Shown here: one piece after another, positions 53,018 through 62,897 of the stretch
Numbering within the stretch: position 1 is the stretch's first letter
Layout of the letters: every line of letters begins with the position of its first letter
Origin: Streptomyces sp. SN-593
GTDB lineage: Bacteria; Actinomycetota; Actinomycetes; Streptomycetales; Streptomycetaceae
DNA length: 64,000 nucleotides
NCBI RefSeq assembly: GCF_016756395.1
Contig: NZ_AP018365.1
Span: forward strand, 4,625,001 to 4,689,000
Direction of reading: 5' to 3'
The notes under the pieces: model-generated
What the model was told of the DNA's origin: nothing
Seen by the model: the letters and a program-made list of their open reading frames with translations, nothing else
Database searches by the model: none
Made by a program: the position numbers and the translations under genes

Positions 53018-55857
53018 TGCTCCCCGCGCCCGCGGGGATGGACCCCAGAAGTTTCACATCGGATTCGTCGCTCCGGACTGCTCCCCGCGCCCGCGGGGAT
53101 GGACCCAGTATGAGGGACGCCGGAGAGGAACCCGGAGGCTGCTCCCCGCGCCCGCGGGGATGGACCCAGCCCCCGGCGGCGCCGCCGCTCAGCCCCCGCC
53201 TGCTCCCCGCGCCCGCGGGGATGGACCCCACCCCCCACGGGCCAACTTCGTTCAGGAGCTCTGCTCCCCGCGCCCGCGGGGATGGACCCTCCCGACCACC
53301 GGTCGACGGACCCGGCCGTGTCTGCTCCCCGCGCCCGCGGGGATGGACCCTGGGCCACGGCGGACCGTGCGGTCCGCCGTGGACTGCTCCCCGCGCCCGC
53401 GGGGATGGACCCGACATCGTGATCCGCGGAACGTTCCAGGGGTTGCTGCTCCCCGCGCCCGCGGGGATGGACCCTGGATCATGTTCACTTGCCTTTCGGA
53501 GGGGAGCTGCTCCCCGCGCCCGCGGGGATGGACCCGCTTCCCGGAACGCCGGAAGCGGCGTCCGGGGCTGCTCCCCGCGCCCGCGGGGATGGACCCGGGG
53601 CCGGGTGTCTCACCACCCGGCCCCGCCACTGCTCCCCGCGCCCGCGGGGATGGACCCCGGCCGCGCCGATGATCAGGGTGGCGGTGTGCCTGCTCCCCGC
53701 GCCCGCGGGGATGGACCCTCCCCGCCGCCGTCGGCGCCCACGCCCTGTGGCTGCTCCCCGCGCCCGCGGGGATGGACCCGCCATGTACCGGGCGGGCGCG
53801 CAGCACGACATCTGCTCCCCGCGCCCGCGGGGATGGACCCGGCAGCAACTCCCACACCGTGGTCATTGGTGACTGCTCCCCGCGCCCGCGGGGATGGACC
53901 CTCCTCGACCGGCTCGCGGGAGAGGGGCGCGTGCTGCTCCCCGCCCCCGCGGGGATGGACCCGCGAGGCCCAGGCCAAGGCCGCGGCGTCCCAGCTGCTC
54001 CCCGCGCCCGCGGGGATGGACCCGAGATGATCCGCGGCACGACGAGCATGCCGAGCTGCTCCCCGCGCCCGCGGGGATGGACCCCACGAGACCGTTCGGA
54101 AGGCCGTCGTTCGCATCTGCTCCCCGCGCCCGCGGGGATGGACCCACCCGGGCCTCGGCGGTCAGGTGCTGCTCGGTCTGCTCCCCGCGCCCGCGGGGAT
54201 GGACCCCGGGTCCGCGACAAGATCACACGGGTGATCCGCTGCTCCCCGCGCCAGCGGGGATGGACCCTACCTCCGCGGCGGAACCGGCCAGGTCCGGGAC
54301 TGCTCCCCGCGCCCGCGGGGATGGACCCTTGCGGCCCATGGGTCAGCCCTTCTGGGCGGCCTGCTCCCCGCGCCCGCGGGGATGGACCCCCGTCGAGCCG
54401 CGAGGACGACTGGCTGGACGCCTGCTCCCCGCGCCCGCGGGGATGGACCCGACGCCCCCGTGACGCTCGCTGTGCTCGAGGACTGCTCCCCGCGCCCGCG
54501 GGGATGGACCCGCTACCGTACGTGCGGTATTCCGGATAACCCTCTGCTCCCCGCGCCCGCGGGGATGGACCTTGCTACCCCAGCGATCACAGCCAAGGGC
54601 TTCCCTGCTCCCCGCGCCCGCGGGGATGGACCCCTCGTGGCCAACCCCAGTTTCGAGGCCGACGGCTGCTCCCCGCGCCCGCGGGGATGGACCCCACACA
54701 CGCTTGACGATCCACACCACCAGGCCCTGCTCCCCGCGCCCGCGGGGATGGACCCACCAGCGCCGTGAGGATCAGACGTCGGTCCGACTGCTCCCCGCGC
54801 CCGCGGGGATGGACCCCAGCGCGGGCCGATGGTGATCGAGCGGGACCGGCCTGCTCCCCGCGCCCGCGGGGATGGACCCGCCACCAGGACCACCCCGCCC
54901 GCCCAAGCCGGCTGCTCCCCGCGCCCGCGGGGATGGACCCAGGTCGGTGACCGGCCAGTTCCACACCGGGGCCTGCTCCCCGCGCCCGCGGGGATGGACC
55001 CGGGTACTCGGGCGAGGTGATGTGGAACATCGGCTGCTCCCCGCGCCCGCGGGGATGGACCCGCGTGGAGGGTGCCGTCCGCCGTGCCGGAGACCTGCTC
55101 CCCGCGCCCGCGGGGATGGACCCAGGCGCTGGCCGTCGTCGTCGACCAGCGACATCTGCTCCCCGCGCCCGCGGGGATGGACCCCCCACCCCGTGGCACT
55201 ACCGGCAGATCGACGTCTGCTCCCCGCGCCCGCAGGGATGGACCCCACGTCACGACGCACCCCCGGCCAGCGTCAGCCTGCTCCCCGCGCCCGCGGGGAT
55301 GGACCCGTCATCGCAGTCGCCGACGGCGTCCTCGTTCCCTGCTCCCCGCGCCCGCGGGGATGGACCCGGGGCGTACTGCCCGTCCAGCGCCTCGACGTCC
55401 TGCTCCCCGCGCCCGCGGGGATGGACCCAGGGCTGCGGCCAGTCGGGACTTGCCGGACCCCTGCTCCCCGCGCCCGCGGGGATGGACCCACGCTGTCCCC
55501 GCCACGCGGGGTGTCGCCCCCACTGCTCCCCGCGCCCGCGGGGATGGACCCAGTACCCAGCCCGAGACGATCGGCGGTCAGGTCTGCTCCCCGCGCCCGC
55601 GGGAATGGACCCGAGGAGATGACGACCTCGTGGGAGCGGCGCCCCTGCTCCCCGCGCCCGCGGGGATGGACCCGCGTGCGTCACGAGCCCGTGCCCCACC
55701 ACCAGCTGCTCCCCGCGCCCGCGGGGATGGACCCGCGAGGCCGGAGCAGGCGACGATGGCGGCGCCCCGCTCCTCGCGCCTGCGGGGATGGACCCTACGC
55801 GATGAAGTACTTGGGCCCGACGGCCCACTGCTCCCTGCACCCGCGGGGATGGATTCG
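53018..55857 (+). CRISPR. CRISPR array 3, type I-E, about 47 repeats
   Basis: Same repeat family and 61-base period; the base before GCTCCCC is T nearly throughout, unlike array 2. The last repeats (near 55770 and 55830) are degenerate (TCCTCGCGCCTGCGGGG; CCCTGCACCCGCGGGG). Other variants: CCCCGCCCCC near 53940, GCGCCAGC near 54248, GCAGGGAT near 55230, GGGAATGG near 55600. The spacer at 53413 is nearly the same as one in array 1 (29584). Located 12 kb from cas2e with an array-1-type leader. Confidence 0.98.
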
Positions 55858-55935
55858 CGTGGGCAGGCTGACATCGATGCAGGCTGTGAGTGTGCTGGCC
55901 AGTGTATTTTGCGCGTTGCCGCAACGCTCTTGTTG

Positions 55936-56937
55936 TTACTCGGTACGGTCGTCGGCCCGTAGGGCGTTTGCCTGGTTTCGCTCGAAGATCGCACTTCGAG
56001 CTGCTGAGGCGAGGTGACTCTGTGCACGGAGGGAGAGGCCGAGGCGGTTCCAGTGGAAGATCACGTGGAGGCTGAGGATGTGGCGGAGGCCGCGGCCGAG
56101 TGTTCCGTGGTCGGCCGCCTCGCGCAGGCTGCGGCCAGCGTTTTGAAAGGCTGTCGCCCATTCTTCGAACTGTCCGAGCGGGCCGCCGCGTGCGAAGAGG
56201 GCACTGGTGTCGGCCAAGAGCAGCGTGCGGATCTGCTGTACACGGTTGGTTAGGGCATCCGGCGCCAGGCCGGTGAAGTCGGCGCGGTGTTCGGCGGTGA
56301 TGACGCGGTTCCAGACGTCGCCGGTCTCGTACCACTCCAGGCCGGCGCTGCGCATCATGGTCGTGCAAAGGAGGACGGACAGCTCGCGGAGCCCGGTGGG
56401 CAGGCGGGTGTCTTGGGCGCCGAACTGCTGGATCTGGAGGCTGTCGGTCGCGAAGAGGTGGTGGGCGATCTGCATGCTCGTCTCACCGCCGAAGGCAGCG
56501 GTTTCAGGCTCGTAGACGACGGTCTGACACTCCCGGATGTGTCCGTCGGCGACGAGTTGGTTCAGGGCAGCCTTCGCCTTCGCTTTCGCTGAGGGGCTGG
56601 CCAGGACACGCACGCGGTAGCCGGGCTGTTTGCGCATGAACCACCAGCTGTCGATGTCGGTGGCTCGCAGTAGGGGGAGAAGATGGGTGGTGAAGGCGCG
56701 GTCGCCAGTAGAGGGTTCGGTGAAGGCGAGGTTGATCTGCCACCACTTGCCCTCGGCAGCGTGCTGCACCAGGGCTTCGCGGCCGGCTGCCGCGAAGAGG
56801 GATACAGCGTCGCAGAGGTGGTCGGGCGTGAGGCTGTGGTGCAGGGCGACCTCGTCCACCGCGTTTCCGGCGAGGACTTCGCGGACGGCTCCTTCGATGA
56901 CGCTCGTGGCTGCGGCGCTCAGTTGATCAGCAGGCAT
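55936..56937 (-). CDS. Stand-alone thiopeptide-type/SpaB C-terminal domain protein
   Basis: 333 aa from the ATG at 56937. WWQINLAFTEPSTGDRAFTT and WWFMRKQPGYRVRVLASP match the start of the lantibiotic dehydratase C-terminal (elimination or cycloaddition-type) domain. IRECQTVVYEPETAAFGGET and HHLFATDSLQIQQF are its central signature. In class I lanthipeptide systems this domain removes glutamate to form dehydroamino acids; stand-alone versions occur in thiopeptide and split-LanB systems. It is the last gene of the cluster, overlapping lanC by 19 bases. Confidence 0.85.
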   Translation of the reverse strand: MPADQLSAAATSVIEGAVREVLAGNAVDEVALHHSLTPDHLCDAVSLFAAAGREALVQHAAEGKWWQINLAFTEPSTGDRAFTTHLLPLLRATDIDSWWFMRKQPGYRVRVLASPSAKAKAKAALNQLVADGHIRECQTVVYEPETAAFGGETSMQIAHHLFATDSLQIQQFGAQDTRLPTGLRELSVLLCTTMMRSAGLEWYETGDVWNRVITAEHRADFTGLAPDALTNRVQQIRTLLLADTSALFARGGPLGQFEEWATAFQNAGRSLREAADHGTLGRGLRHILSLHVIFHWNRLGLSLRAQSHLASAARSAIFERNQANALRADDRTE

Positions 56938-58157
56938 GCGTCCCATCCGTTGTCCGGGGGCTTGCTGTGGGCGAGGGTGGAGAGGGCAAGGGCCGTGCCT
57001 GCAGCGCCTTCCAGAAGCCCTCTGCCCTTGGCAGTGTTCGGGCGAGCATGAGTGATGAGGGCCACGGCGAGTTGGTGGCGCAGGCCAGGTAGGCGGGGGT
57101 CGTTGGAGTCGTCGGTGGCGCGTACGACGGTTTGGTAGATGCCCGCCCAGCCGTGGCAGAGGCCCGCGTCAACGACGACTCGGAGCTGTGCCGGGGCGGT
57201 CAACGCCCGGTAGAGGGCGTCCTCGTAAAGGGCTTGGCGGGTGGTGTCGCCGAGCGAGATCCCGGCGAGTTGTCCGGCGCGGGCGATGCCGGTGGTGCCG
57301 TAGCACCAACTCGGCCGCCCAGGACGGTCCTGCCCTGGGCGACGGCGCTGCACGTCCTCGTACGAAAGGTACGTGGGCCACCAAGGGCCCTCGGGTGCGT
57401 CCTGGCGCCAGGTGTCGAGGAAGTCGCAGATGATGCGTATCGCGGTGCGGTGGCCTTCGACCTTGATGCCGGTGCGGAGGGCCTTTGCCAGGAGGAGGAG
57501 CGGGCCGGTGATGCCGTGGGCGGTGCCGAGGTTGGCGTGGCCCCCGGGGAAGTGGTCGCTGTGGGCGCGGAGCGGGTCGTGATGGACCCACCAGCCGGGC
57601 AGGTCGGAGCCGTTGAGAGTTCGGGGTCGGGTGAGGGCGACCAGGTAGGCGAGTACGCGGCCGAGAGCACTGCTGCCCGGGTCGGTGCGTAGGAGGTAGG
57701 CGCCGATGCCGGTGAGGCCGTAGAAGAGGTCGTAGTCGGCGAAGGCCAGGGGCTCGCCGGCGCGGAGCCGTTGGTCGGCCGCGTCGGCACGACGGTGGGC
57801 GAGCGCGGTGACCTGCCTGTGGAGGGTGGCGCGGGCGTCGGCGTAGAGGTGCTCTCTGTCGTGTGGGGTTGCGCTCAGGAGGAAGGCGACGGCTGTGGCA
57901 CCGAGGAACAGGCCGCCGGTGTCGCCGGCGTTGACCTCTCCAGCGGTGGCTTCGGCGATCAAACGGTGGGCTGGGCGCCACGGTTGGTCGTGCCAGGCCC
58001 TTTCGACGAACAACAGAGCTGTTCCGGCGGCGCCGACGGCGAGTGACTGTCCCGCGTCGGGGGGTTTGGGCGGCTGCGGCCTTGCCTCGTTCACCAAGGC
58101 GGTGAACTGCTGCAGCAGGTCCGCCGCAGAGACGGTGGTGGAGGCGGGAGCCGTCAT
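56919..58157 (-). CDS. lanC: LanC-family lanthionine cyclase
   Basis: 412 aa. Double alpha-barrel repeats with LFYGLTGIGAYLL and GGHANLGTAHGITGPLLLL. The zinc ligands are the Cys of PSWCYGTTGIARA and the Cys-His of AGLCHGWAGIYQ. It catalyses addition of Cys thiols to dehydroalanine or dehydrobutyrine. Start overlaps lanB stop (ATGA type). Confidence 0.93.
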   Translation of the reverse strand: MTAPASTTVSAADLLQQFTALVNEARPQPPKPPDAGQSLAVGAAGTALLFVERAWHDQPWRPAHRLIAEATAGEVNAGDTGGLFLGATAVAFLLSATPHDREHLYADARATLHRQVTALAHRRADAADQRLRAGEPLAFADYDLFYGLTGIGAYLLRTDPGSSALGRVLAYLVALTRPRTLNGSDLPGWWVHHDPLRAHSDHFPGGHANLGTAHGITGPLLLLAKALRTGIKVEGHRTAIRIICDFLDTWRQDAPEGPWWPTYLSYEDVQRRRPGQDRPGRPSWCYGTTGIARAGQLAGISLGDTTRQALYEDALYRALTAPAQLRVVVDAGLCHGWAGIYQTVVRATDDSNDPRLPGLRHQLAVALITHARPNTAKGRGLLEGAAGTALALSTLAHSKPPDNGWDACLLIN

Positions 58158-61100
58158 CGTGTCGTCCTCAAGTTGCGCAGTGCCGCCGCCCGCACCAGTC
58201 GTACGGTGACCGCTTCGCTCATGGGGTCGGTATTCACGGCCCGCAGGTGGTGCTGGTGGATCAGGGACCGCGCGGCGGTGAACGGGTCCCGTTGCCCGGC
58301 CAGGGCATGGCGGTAGGCATCGGCGGCGTCAGCGCGTGACTGCCAGGCGGCAACGACCCGCTCCCCGCCGGGAAGATCGGCGAGGGGCCCTGCCGCGGAG
58401 TCGGCCAGGTGGAGGGCCTGGTCGCGTACCTTCCGATCGAGGGGGCCGGTGGAGCGGGGCAGGTCGGCGACGAGGCGCTGGAAGCCGTCGTCAGGGCAGG
58501 GGGCGAGCCGACTGGCGAGGTGGAAGGCGCTCGCTGCGGCGAGGGCCTGCGGTGAGAGGCGGTTGCGGTCGGCGAAGGTGAGTTGCGCGAGGGTGGCGGT
58601 GGAGTCCTCGGCGAACAGCCGGTGCGCGGCGTCCATCGCCTCGTCGTAGCCCCACCGTCCGGTCTGGGGCTGGTAGGGGACGAGGGCGAACCCCGACGAC
58701 AGGCCGAGGGAGTAGAGCTCTGCGGCCCAGGCGTTGAAGACTTCCAGGACCTCGGCGTGGGTGCCGGGCCTCGGGTGCAGGGTGAGGGTGAGCTGCTGGT
58801 CGGCGTCGGCGTGGGAGAGTTCGCGGCGGCGGCTGAACCACCATGTCGGGGCACGATCGTCGAGCGTGGTGAGAAGGCGTGAAAGGTGGCGGGTGAGGAT
58901 GTCCGCGAAGCGCAGGGGGTCGGCGTGGATGCGGGCGTGGAGCGCGTTGCCGCCGGGCAGTTGGCGGTCGCTGGGGGCGACGGTTCGCACGGGGGCGGGC
59001 AGGCGGGGCGCCGGGGCCTGCGGCAGGGCGAGGGAGATCCAGAACTCGGTGGCGCGGCCGGTCCATCCGTGGGCGGCATCGCCGCAGGAGGTCTCCCGCA
59101 TCTCCAGTTCGTGGGCGTCGCCGATCTGGGTGCGGACGAGTTGGCGGTGCACGGGGTGGGTCAGGTCGACGGGAAGCACCTGGTCGTAGTCGACGACGGC
59201 GACCTGGTCCGGGACGGCCATCCGCGCCCGCCACGAGTCGAAGGCCGCGTCCCACTGCGCGCCGGTGGCCCGGCGGCCGGGGAGGTCGGTGGCTTTGAGG
59301 AGCCAGCGGGCCGGGCGCAGGACGGTGCGGCCGTGGCGGACGCGGGGCAGGTAGGGCAACCGCGAGGCGGCGCCGAAGTCGAAGAGACCGTAGACGGCGC
59401 TGCGGGCCGTGCTGACCTCGGCAAGGAAGCGGGCCAGGACGGGGGTTTGGAGGCCGGCTTCGAGGGCGTGTACGACCTGGAGGTGGATCGTTCGGCCGGT
59501 GGGAAGGTGGACCAGCCGGAGAGTGCGAGCATCGGCCGTCACGCCGATCTCCGTGAGGGGGAGGACCGATTCGCCGGGAACGCCGGAGCCGCCGTCAGTG
59601 TGCTTCCAGCCGGAGATCTCCAGCACGCGGGGCAGGAGGAGCGGGGTGCGGGCCACGTTCGTGTTGCGGGCCCGCCGGGGCGTGAACACCAGTTGCGCGT
59701 CGAGCGCTTCCGGGGAGCCCGCGTAAGTGGCGGCGAGTGCCTTGCGTGCGTCAGAGGGCAGGGCATGGGCGAATCGCCCCGCCAGGCTGCTGGCCGGCCG
59801 CGGCATCGCGGTGAGCACCGCCCGGAAGTCGCCGCGTGCGAGGGCGGCGCCGCTGGGGGCGTGGATCTCGAAGCCTGCCTCCACGCGGGGAGCCAGTATC
59901 CGCTCGTCGCTGCCGGCTGCGGCCTCCAGAGTGGCGACCGTCTCCTTGGTGAGCAGCAGCTCGCCCCGACCGTTCATGAGGGCCTGCTGCACCAAGGCGA
60001 GCAGCACGTCGTCGCGTGCGGTGTGGGCCTTCGGAACACTCTCGCGTGTCACACCGTCGTAGCCCGTCGGCAGGCCGAGGCCGCTGTCAGCGACCAGGTC
60101 CGGCACCGGTACCACGGCGCCCGGGCCGTAACGGTCGCGGAAGCGGTTGTGGTAGTCGAGCCAGGCCCAGCGCCCGTAGGGCTGCGGGGTGGTTCGGTAG
60201 GCGGCGGTGACGGCTGCCGTGACTTCGTCGATCACGGCGGGTGGGATCTGCACGTCGCAGTCGAGGGCCGTGTCGACGTGCAGGGGCCGGTCCGTGACGT
60301 CGGTGACGGCTGTCATGCGGGAGGCGATGACGTCCAGGCCGTCTGTGGTGAGGGTCGGCTGACGTCCGGACAGGTCCTCGCGGATCGCACGAAGGGCTTG
60401 TACGGTCTCCTGGACGTCGGGCACTTCGTCCGCGTGCACGTCGTCCAGTGCGCGACACAAGTGGTCGAGGGCGTCGGTCGTGGTCATCGGCGCCGGCAGA
60501 GAGGTCAACAGGAACTGCTGGTCGACGAGTTCGGTGAGCAGGGTGTGGACCTGCTCACTCGGTGCCCTCGGGAACTGGGTGCGCAGACGTGCGTGCAGGT
60601 CTCGGTAGGGGATCGGGGTGCGGGCGGCTTCCATGGTGGCGGCGACCGGTGGCCTGTTACGGATGGATATCTCGATCGGGCCGAGCGTGTGGTCGAAGGC
60701 GAGGGAGGGCGGCCCCGGGGCGACGAGACGGCCTCCTCGTACGTGGGCTACGTCGTTGGCGAGCAGCGGAAGACGTTGCAGGAGGCCCGGACTGCGGTGA
60801 AGGCGCTTGATCACGGCGGCGATCCACTCGCCGTCGGTCCGGACCGTCATTGGGTGCTTGTCCCGCCACTGTGCGCCGACTTGTGGGCCGACTGTGGCCG
60901 GGGCGACGCCGGAGAACAAACCGAGCGGTGTGGACCGGTGCTGCCAGCGCAGGAGGTAGGCGACGGTGGACGAGGCGGCCCGCCGGACATCTCTCGCGCT
61001 GCGGGTCGGGTCGCCGATCAGCGTGCGAACCGCGTTGCTCAGCCCAGGGGATGCGAGGCTCAGCGCGTGGTGGACCCCGGGCCGCCCCCAGACGCGCTCC

Positions 61101-61228
61101 AACCAGAGACGAGTGCTGGTCGGGTCGTCGAGGTCCAGTGTGCGGGGTACGTCGGCCGCGCCCGGCAGGGTGCTGGCGCGCAGGAGAGCGAGACCTTGCC
61201 ACGTGTACGTGCTCGCTCGGGAGGTCAT
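58154..61228 (-). CDS. lanB: LanB-type lantibiotic dehydratase, full length
   Basis: 1024 aa. N-terminal glutamylation domain: LLRWQHRSTPLGLFSGVAPA and VRTDGEWIAAVIKRL near residues 90-140, GEVRLKTHR-type strands, and FLAEVSTARSAVYGLFDFGA plus ASRLPYLPRVRHGRTVLRPA near 610-660. The C-terminal part from about 740 resembles SpaB_C but has WWFSRRRELSHADADQQLTL where the usual W-F-I-R-Y motif is found. It glutamylates Ser/Thr using Glu-tRNA. The presence of a separate SpaB_C protein raises the question which C-terminal domain is active. Confidence 0.93.
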   Translation of the reverse strand: MTSRASTYTWQGLALLRASTLPGAADVPRTLDLDDPTSTRLWLERVWGRPGVHHALSLASPGLSNAVRTLIGDPTRSARDVRRAASSTVAYLLRWQHRSTPLGLFSGVAPATVGPQVGAQWRDKHPMTVRTDGEWIAAVIKRLHRSPGLLQRLPLLANDVAHVRGGRLVAPGPPSLAFDHTLGPIEISIRNRPPVAATMEAARTPIPYRDLHARLRTQFPRAPSEQVHTLLTELVDQQFLLTSLPAPMTTTDALDHLCRALDDVHADEVPDVQETVQALRAIREDLSGRQPTLTTDGLDVIASRMTAVTDVTDRPLHVDTALDCDVQIPPAVIDEVTAAVTAAYRTTPQPYGRWAWLDYHNRFRDRYGPGAVVPVPDLVADSGLGLPTGYDGVTRESVPKAHTARDDVLLALVQQALMNGRGELLLTKETVATLEAAAGSDERILAPRVEAGFEIHAPSGAALARGDFRAVLTAMPRPASSLAGRFAHALPSDARKALAATYAGSPEALDAQLVFTPRRARNTNVARTPLLLPRVLEISGWKHTDGGSGVPGESVLPLTEIGVTADARTLRLVHLPTGRTIHLQVVHALEAGLQTPVLARFLAEVSTARSAVYGLFDFGAASRLPYLPRVRHGRTVLRPARWLLKATDLPGRRATGAQWDAAFDSWRARMAVPDQVAVVDYDQVLPVDLTHPVHRQLVRTQIGDAHELEMRETSCGDAAHGWTGRATEFWISLALPQAPAPRLPAPVRTVAPSDRQLPGGNALHARIHADPLRFADILTRHLSRLLTTLDDRAPTWWFSRRRELSHADADQQLTLTLHPRPGTHAEVLEVFNAWAAELYSLGLSSGFALVPYQPQTGRWGYDEAMDAAHRLFAEDSTATLAQLTFADRNRLSPQALAAASAFHLASRLAPCPDDGFQRLVADLPRSTGPLDRKVRDQALHLADSAAGPLADLPGGERVVAAWQSRADAADAYRHALAGQRDPFTAARSLIHQHHLRAVNTDPMSEAVTVRLVRAAALRNLRTTR

Positions 61229-61309
61229 GGTGCTCCTTCGGTCAACTTGGGGGCGGTACCGGTGGTCCGGGTGCGCGGTGCGCCCGGACCACCGGCTGGA
61301 GAGCCTGGA

Positions 61310-61504
61310 TCAGGCAGGGTCTCCCGCGGCGGAGTCGCACGCGGACGCGCCGTTCGAGCAGGTGCTTCCGCAGCCGTCGCCGGTGTCGCACATCAGAGCG
61401 CCGTTGAGCTTCGTGCTGACGACGACCGTGACGTCCAGCGGTGCGAAGTCGTCGTCCTCGTCCAGCAGGGGCGGGGCTGTCGGCAGCAGGGTGGCAGTGG
61501 GCAT
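61310..61504 (-). CDS. lanA: FxLD-type lanthipeptide precursor, 64 aa
   Basis: ATG at 61504 after GGAAGGAC. The leader (residues 1-29) holds DEDDDFAPLDVTVVV, a variant of the FxLD leader motif. The putative core follows with Cys39, Cys45, Cys49 and Cys56 and ring-capable Thr41, Ser47, Thr48, Ser50, Ser54 and Ser58; Asp40, Asp43, Asp57 and Asp62 are candidates for the PIMT-like methyltransferase. It lies directly upstream of lanB (81-base gap) and downstream of the methyltransferase gene. The cleavage site is not evident. Position and composition make this the substrate of the cluster. Confidence 0.88.
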   Translation of the reverse strand: MPTATLLPTAPPLLDEDDDFAPLDVTVVVSTKLNGALMCDTGDGCGSTCSNGASACDSAAGDPA

Positions 61505-61601
61505 GGTTCTCGTCCTTCCTTGTCGGTTGTTGTGGTGACGACCTGGTCCTCGGCGGGCATCGCGGGGAGCTCCCGGCGGTCTTCGCGGGGAGCCCCGCCG
61601 A

Positions 61602-62840
61602 CTACGCCGGGGGCCAGGAGAGGGAGATCCGGCTGTGCCGCTTCTCGATGACGCGGTCGCCCGGGACCGCCTCGTCGGGTGTGCCGGCCGGGTGGACCCG
61701 GATGAGGGGGTCCGAGCCGCCGCGGTGCTCGCGGTCCCACGCGCGCACGCTGCCGGCGACGGTGTTCGCGAAGGTGGAGGCGTCCGGACCGAGGGCGTGT
61801 ACGCCGAACTCGGCGCGTTCGTCGTCGGGGGTGCGGCGCGTGGTGACATAGGCGAAGGTGCCCCCGTCCACGGCCGCGGCCGAGAAGCCCTTGTGGCGAG
61901 GGGAGACGATCCCGGTGTCGAGCTGGGGGTCGACGGACATGACGCAGAACCCGGGCAGGTCGATGGCCAGGTGCATCTGGAGACCGGAGAAGGGTTCGCC
62001 GAGCGCCACAGTGACGCCGGTCCACTGCTCGACGCGCGGTGTGCGGACGGCGTTGTCGAGCAGGTGGGGGTCGGCGGGGGCTCCGTCGTCGAAGCGCAGG
62101 GCGATCTCGGGGGTGCCGTTGACGAGGACTTGGGTCTCGTCGTGCTGGTCGGAGCCCTGCATGGCGACGAAGCCGCAGACCAGTGCGGAGGTGCTCTCCA
62201 GATGGCCGCCGTGGGAGTCGGTGACCCGCTGGAAGGCGACGGAACGGGTCAGGCCGCGCATGCGGAGCGGCACCACGAGACGGCCGTTCGGACTGAGTTG
62301 GTCGACCCAGGCGGGCGGGATGTCCCAGGCACCGACGGTCACCATGATGACGTCGACCTCGCCGAGGCCCGGGATGGGCTGGGAGGCGTCGGCGGTCACC
62401 ACGCGGACCCGGGTGTAGCCGTGGGCGTCGAGGAGTCGGCGGGCGCGGCCGGTGACCTCGGGGTCGATGTCGACGCTGGTGACGTTCCCTTCCTGGCCTA
62501 CGAGTTCGGCGAGGTAGGCCGCGTTCAGGCCGCCGGATCCGATCTCCAGGACCCGGTCACCAGCCTTGATCCCGGCCTGCTCCATCATCATGGCCTGGAT
62601 CTGCGGTGCGGAGACCGAACTGAGTTGCACCCCGTTCTCGCCGGTCTTGGTGATCACGGCGGCGTAGGGGGAATACGCGTCGTCCAGAGAGGTGTCGGGC
62701 GCGAACGCGTGCCGGGGCACCTGCCGCATCACCTTCTCGACGAAGGGCGACACGATCACCCCGTCAGCCTTCAACTGGTCCACACAGCCGTTGCGTAGAC
62801 ACGTCGCCTCGGGCGGTTCGGTGGTCGTGCTGGTGTTCAT
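61602..62840 (-). CDS. FxLD-system methyltransferase (PIMT-like)
   Basis: 412 aa. The N-terminal two thirds is a protein-L-isoaspartate O-methyltransferase fold: VPRHAFAPD, SVSAPQIQAMMMEQAGIKAG, VLEIGSGGLNAAYLAEL (SAM motif I) and VTSVDID. The extra C-terminal domain (from about 220) is typical of lanthipeptide PIMT homologues. Relatives such as OlvSA methylate a core Asp of the cyclised peptide, leading to succinimide and isoaspartate. First gene of the leftward operon. Confidence 0.9.
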   Translation of the reverse strand: MNTSTTTEPPEATCLRNGCVDQLKADGVIVSPFVEKVMRQVPRHAFAPDTSLDDAYSPYAAVITKTGENGVQLSSVSAPQIQAMMMEQAGIKAGDRVLEIGSGGLNAAYLAELVGQEGNVTSVDIDPEVTGRARRLLDAHGYTRVRVVTADASQPIPGLGEVDVIMVTVGAWDIPPAWVDQLSPNGRLVVPLRMRGLTRSVAFQRVTDSHGGHLESTSALVCGFVAMQGSDQHDETQVLVNGTPEIALRFDDGAPADPHLLDNAVRTPRVEQWTGVTVALGEPFSGLQMHLAIDLPGFCVMSVDPQLDTGIVSPRHKGFSAAAVDGGTFAYVTTRRTPDDERAEFGVHALGPDASTFANTVAGSVRAWDREHRGGSDPLIRVHPAGTPDEAVPGDRVIEKRHSRISLSWPPA

Positions 62841-62897
62841 CGATCGTTCCTTCGTAAGCGCAGGGGGAGGGAATGGCGGCTGCCGTGGGCCCGGAAA

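Noticed and set aside
52905..56017. Long frames through array 3 on both strands
   Set aside because: Repeat-spacer artefacts as in arrays 1 and 2.
58886..61651. 921-codon plus-strand frame opposite lanB
   Set aside because: Shadow of lanB: Gly/Val-rich composition typical of antisense frames in this GC range and no motifs.
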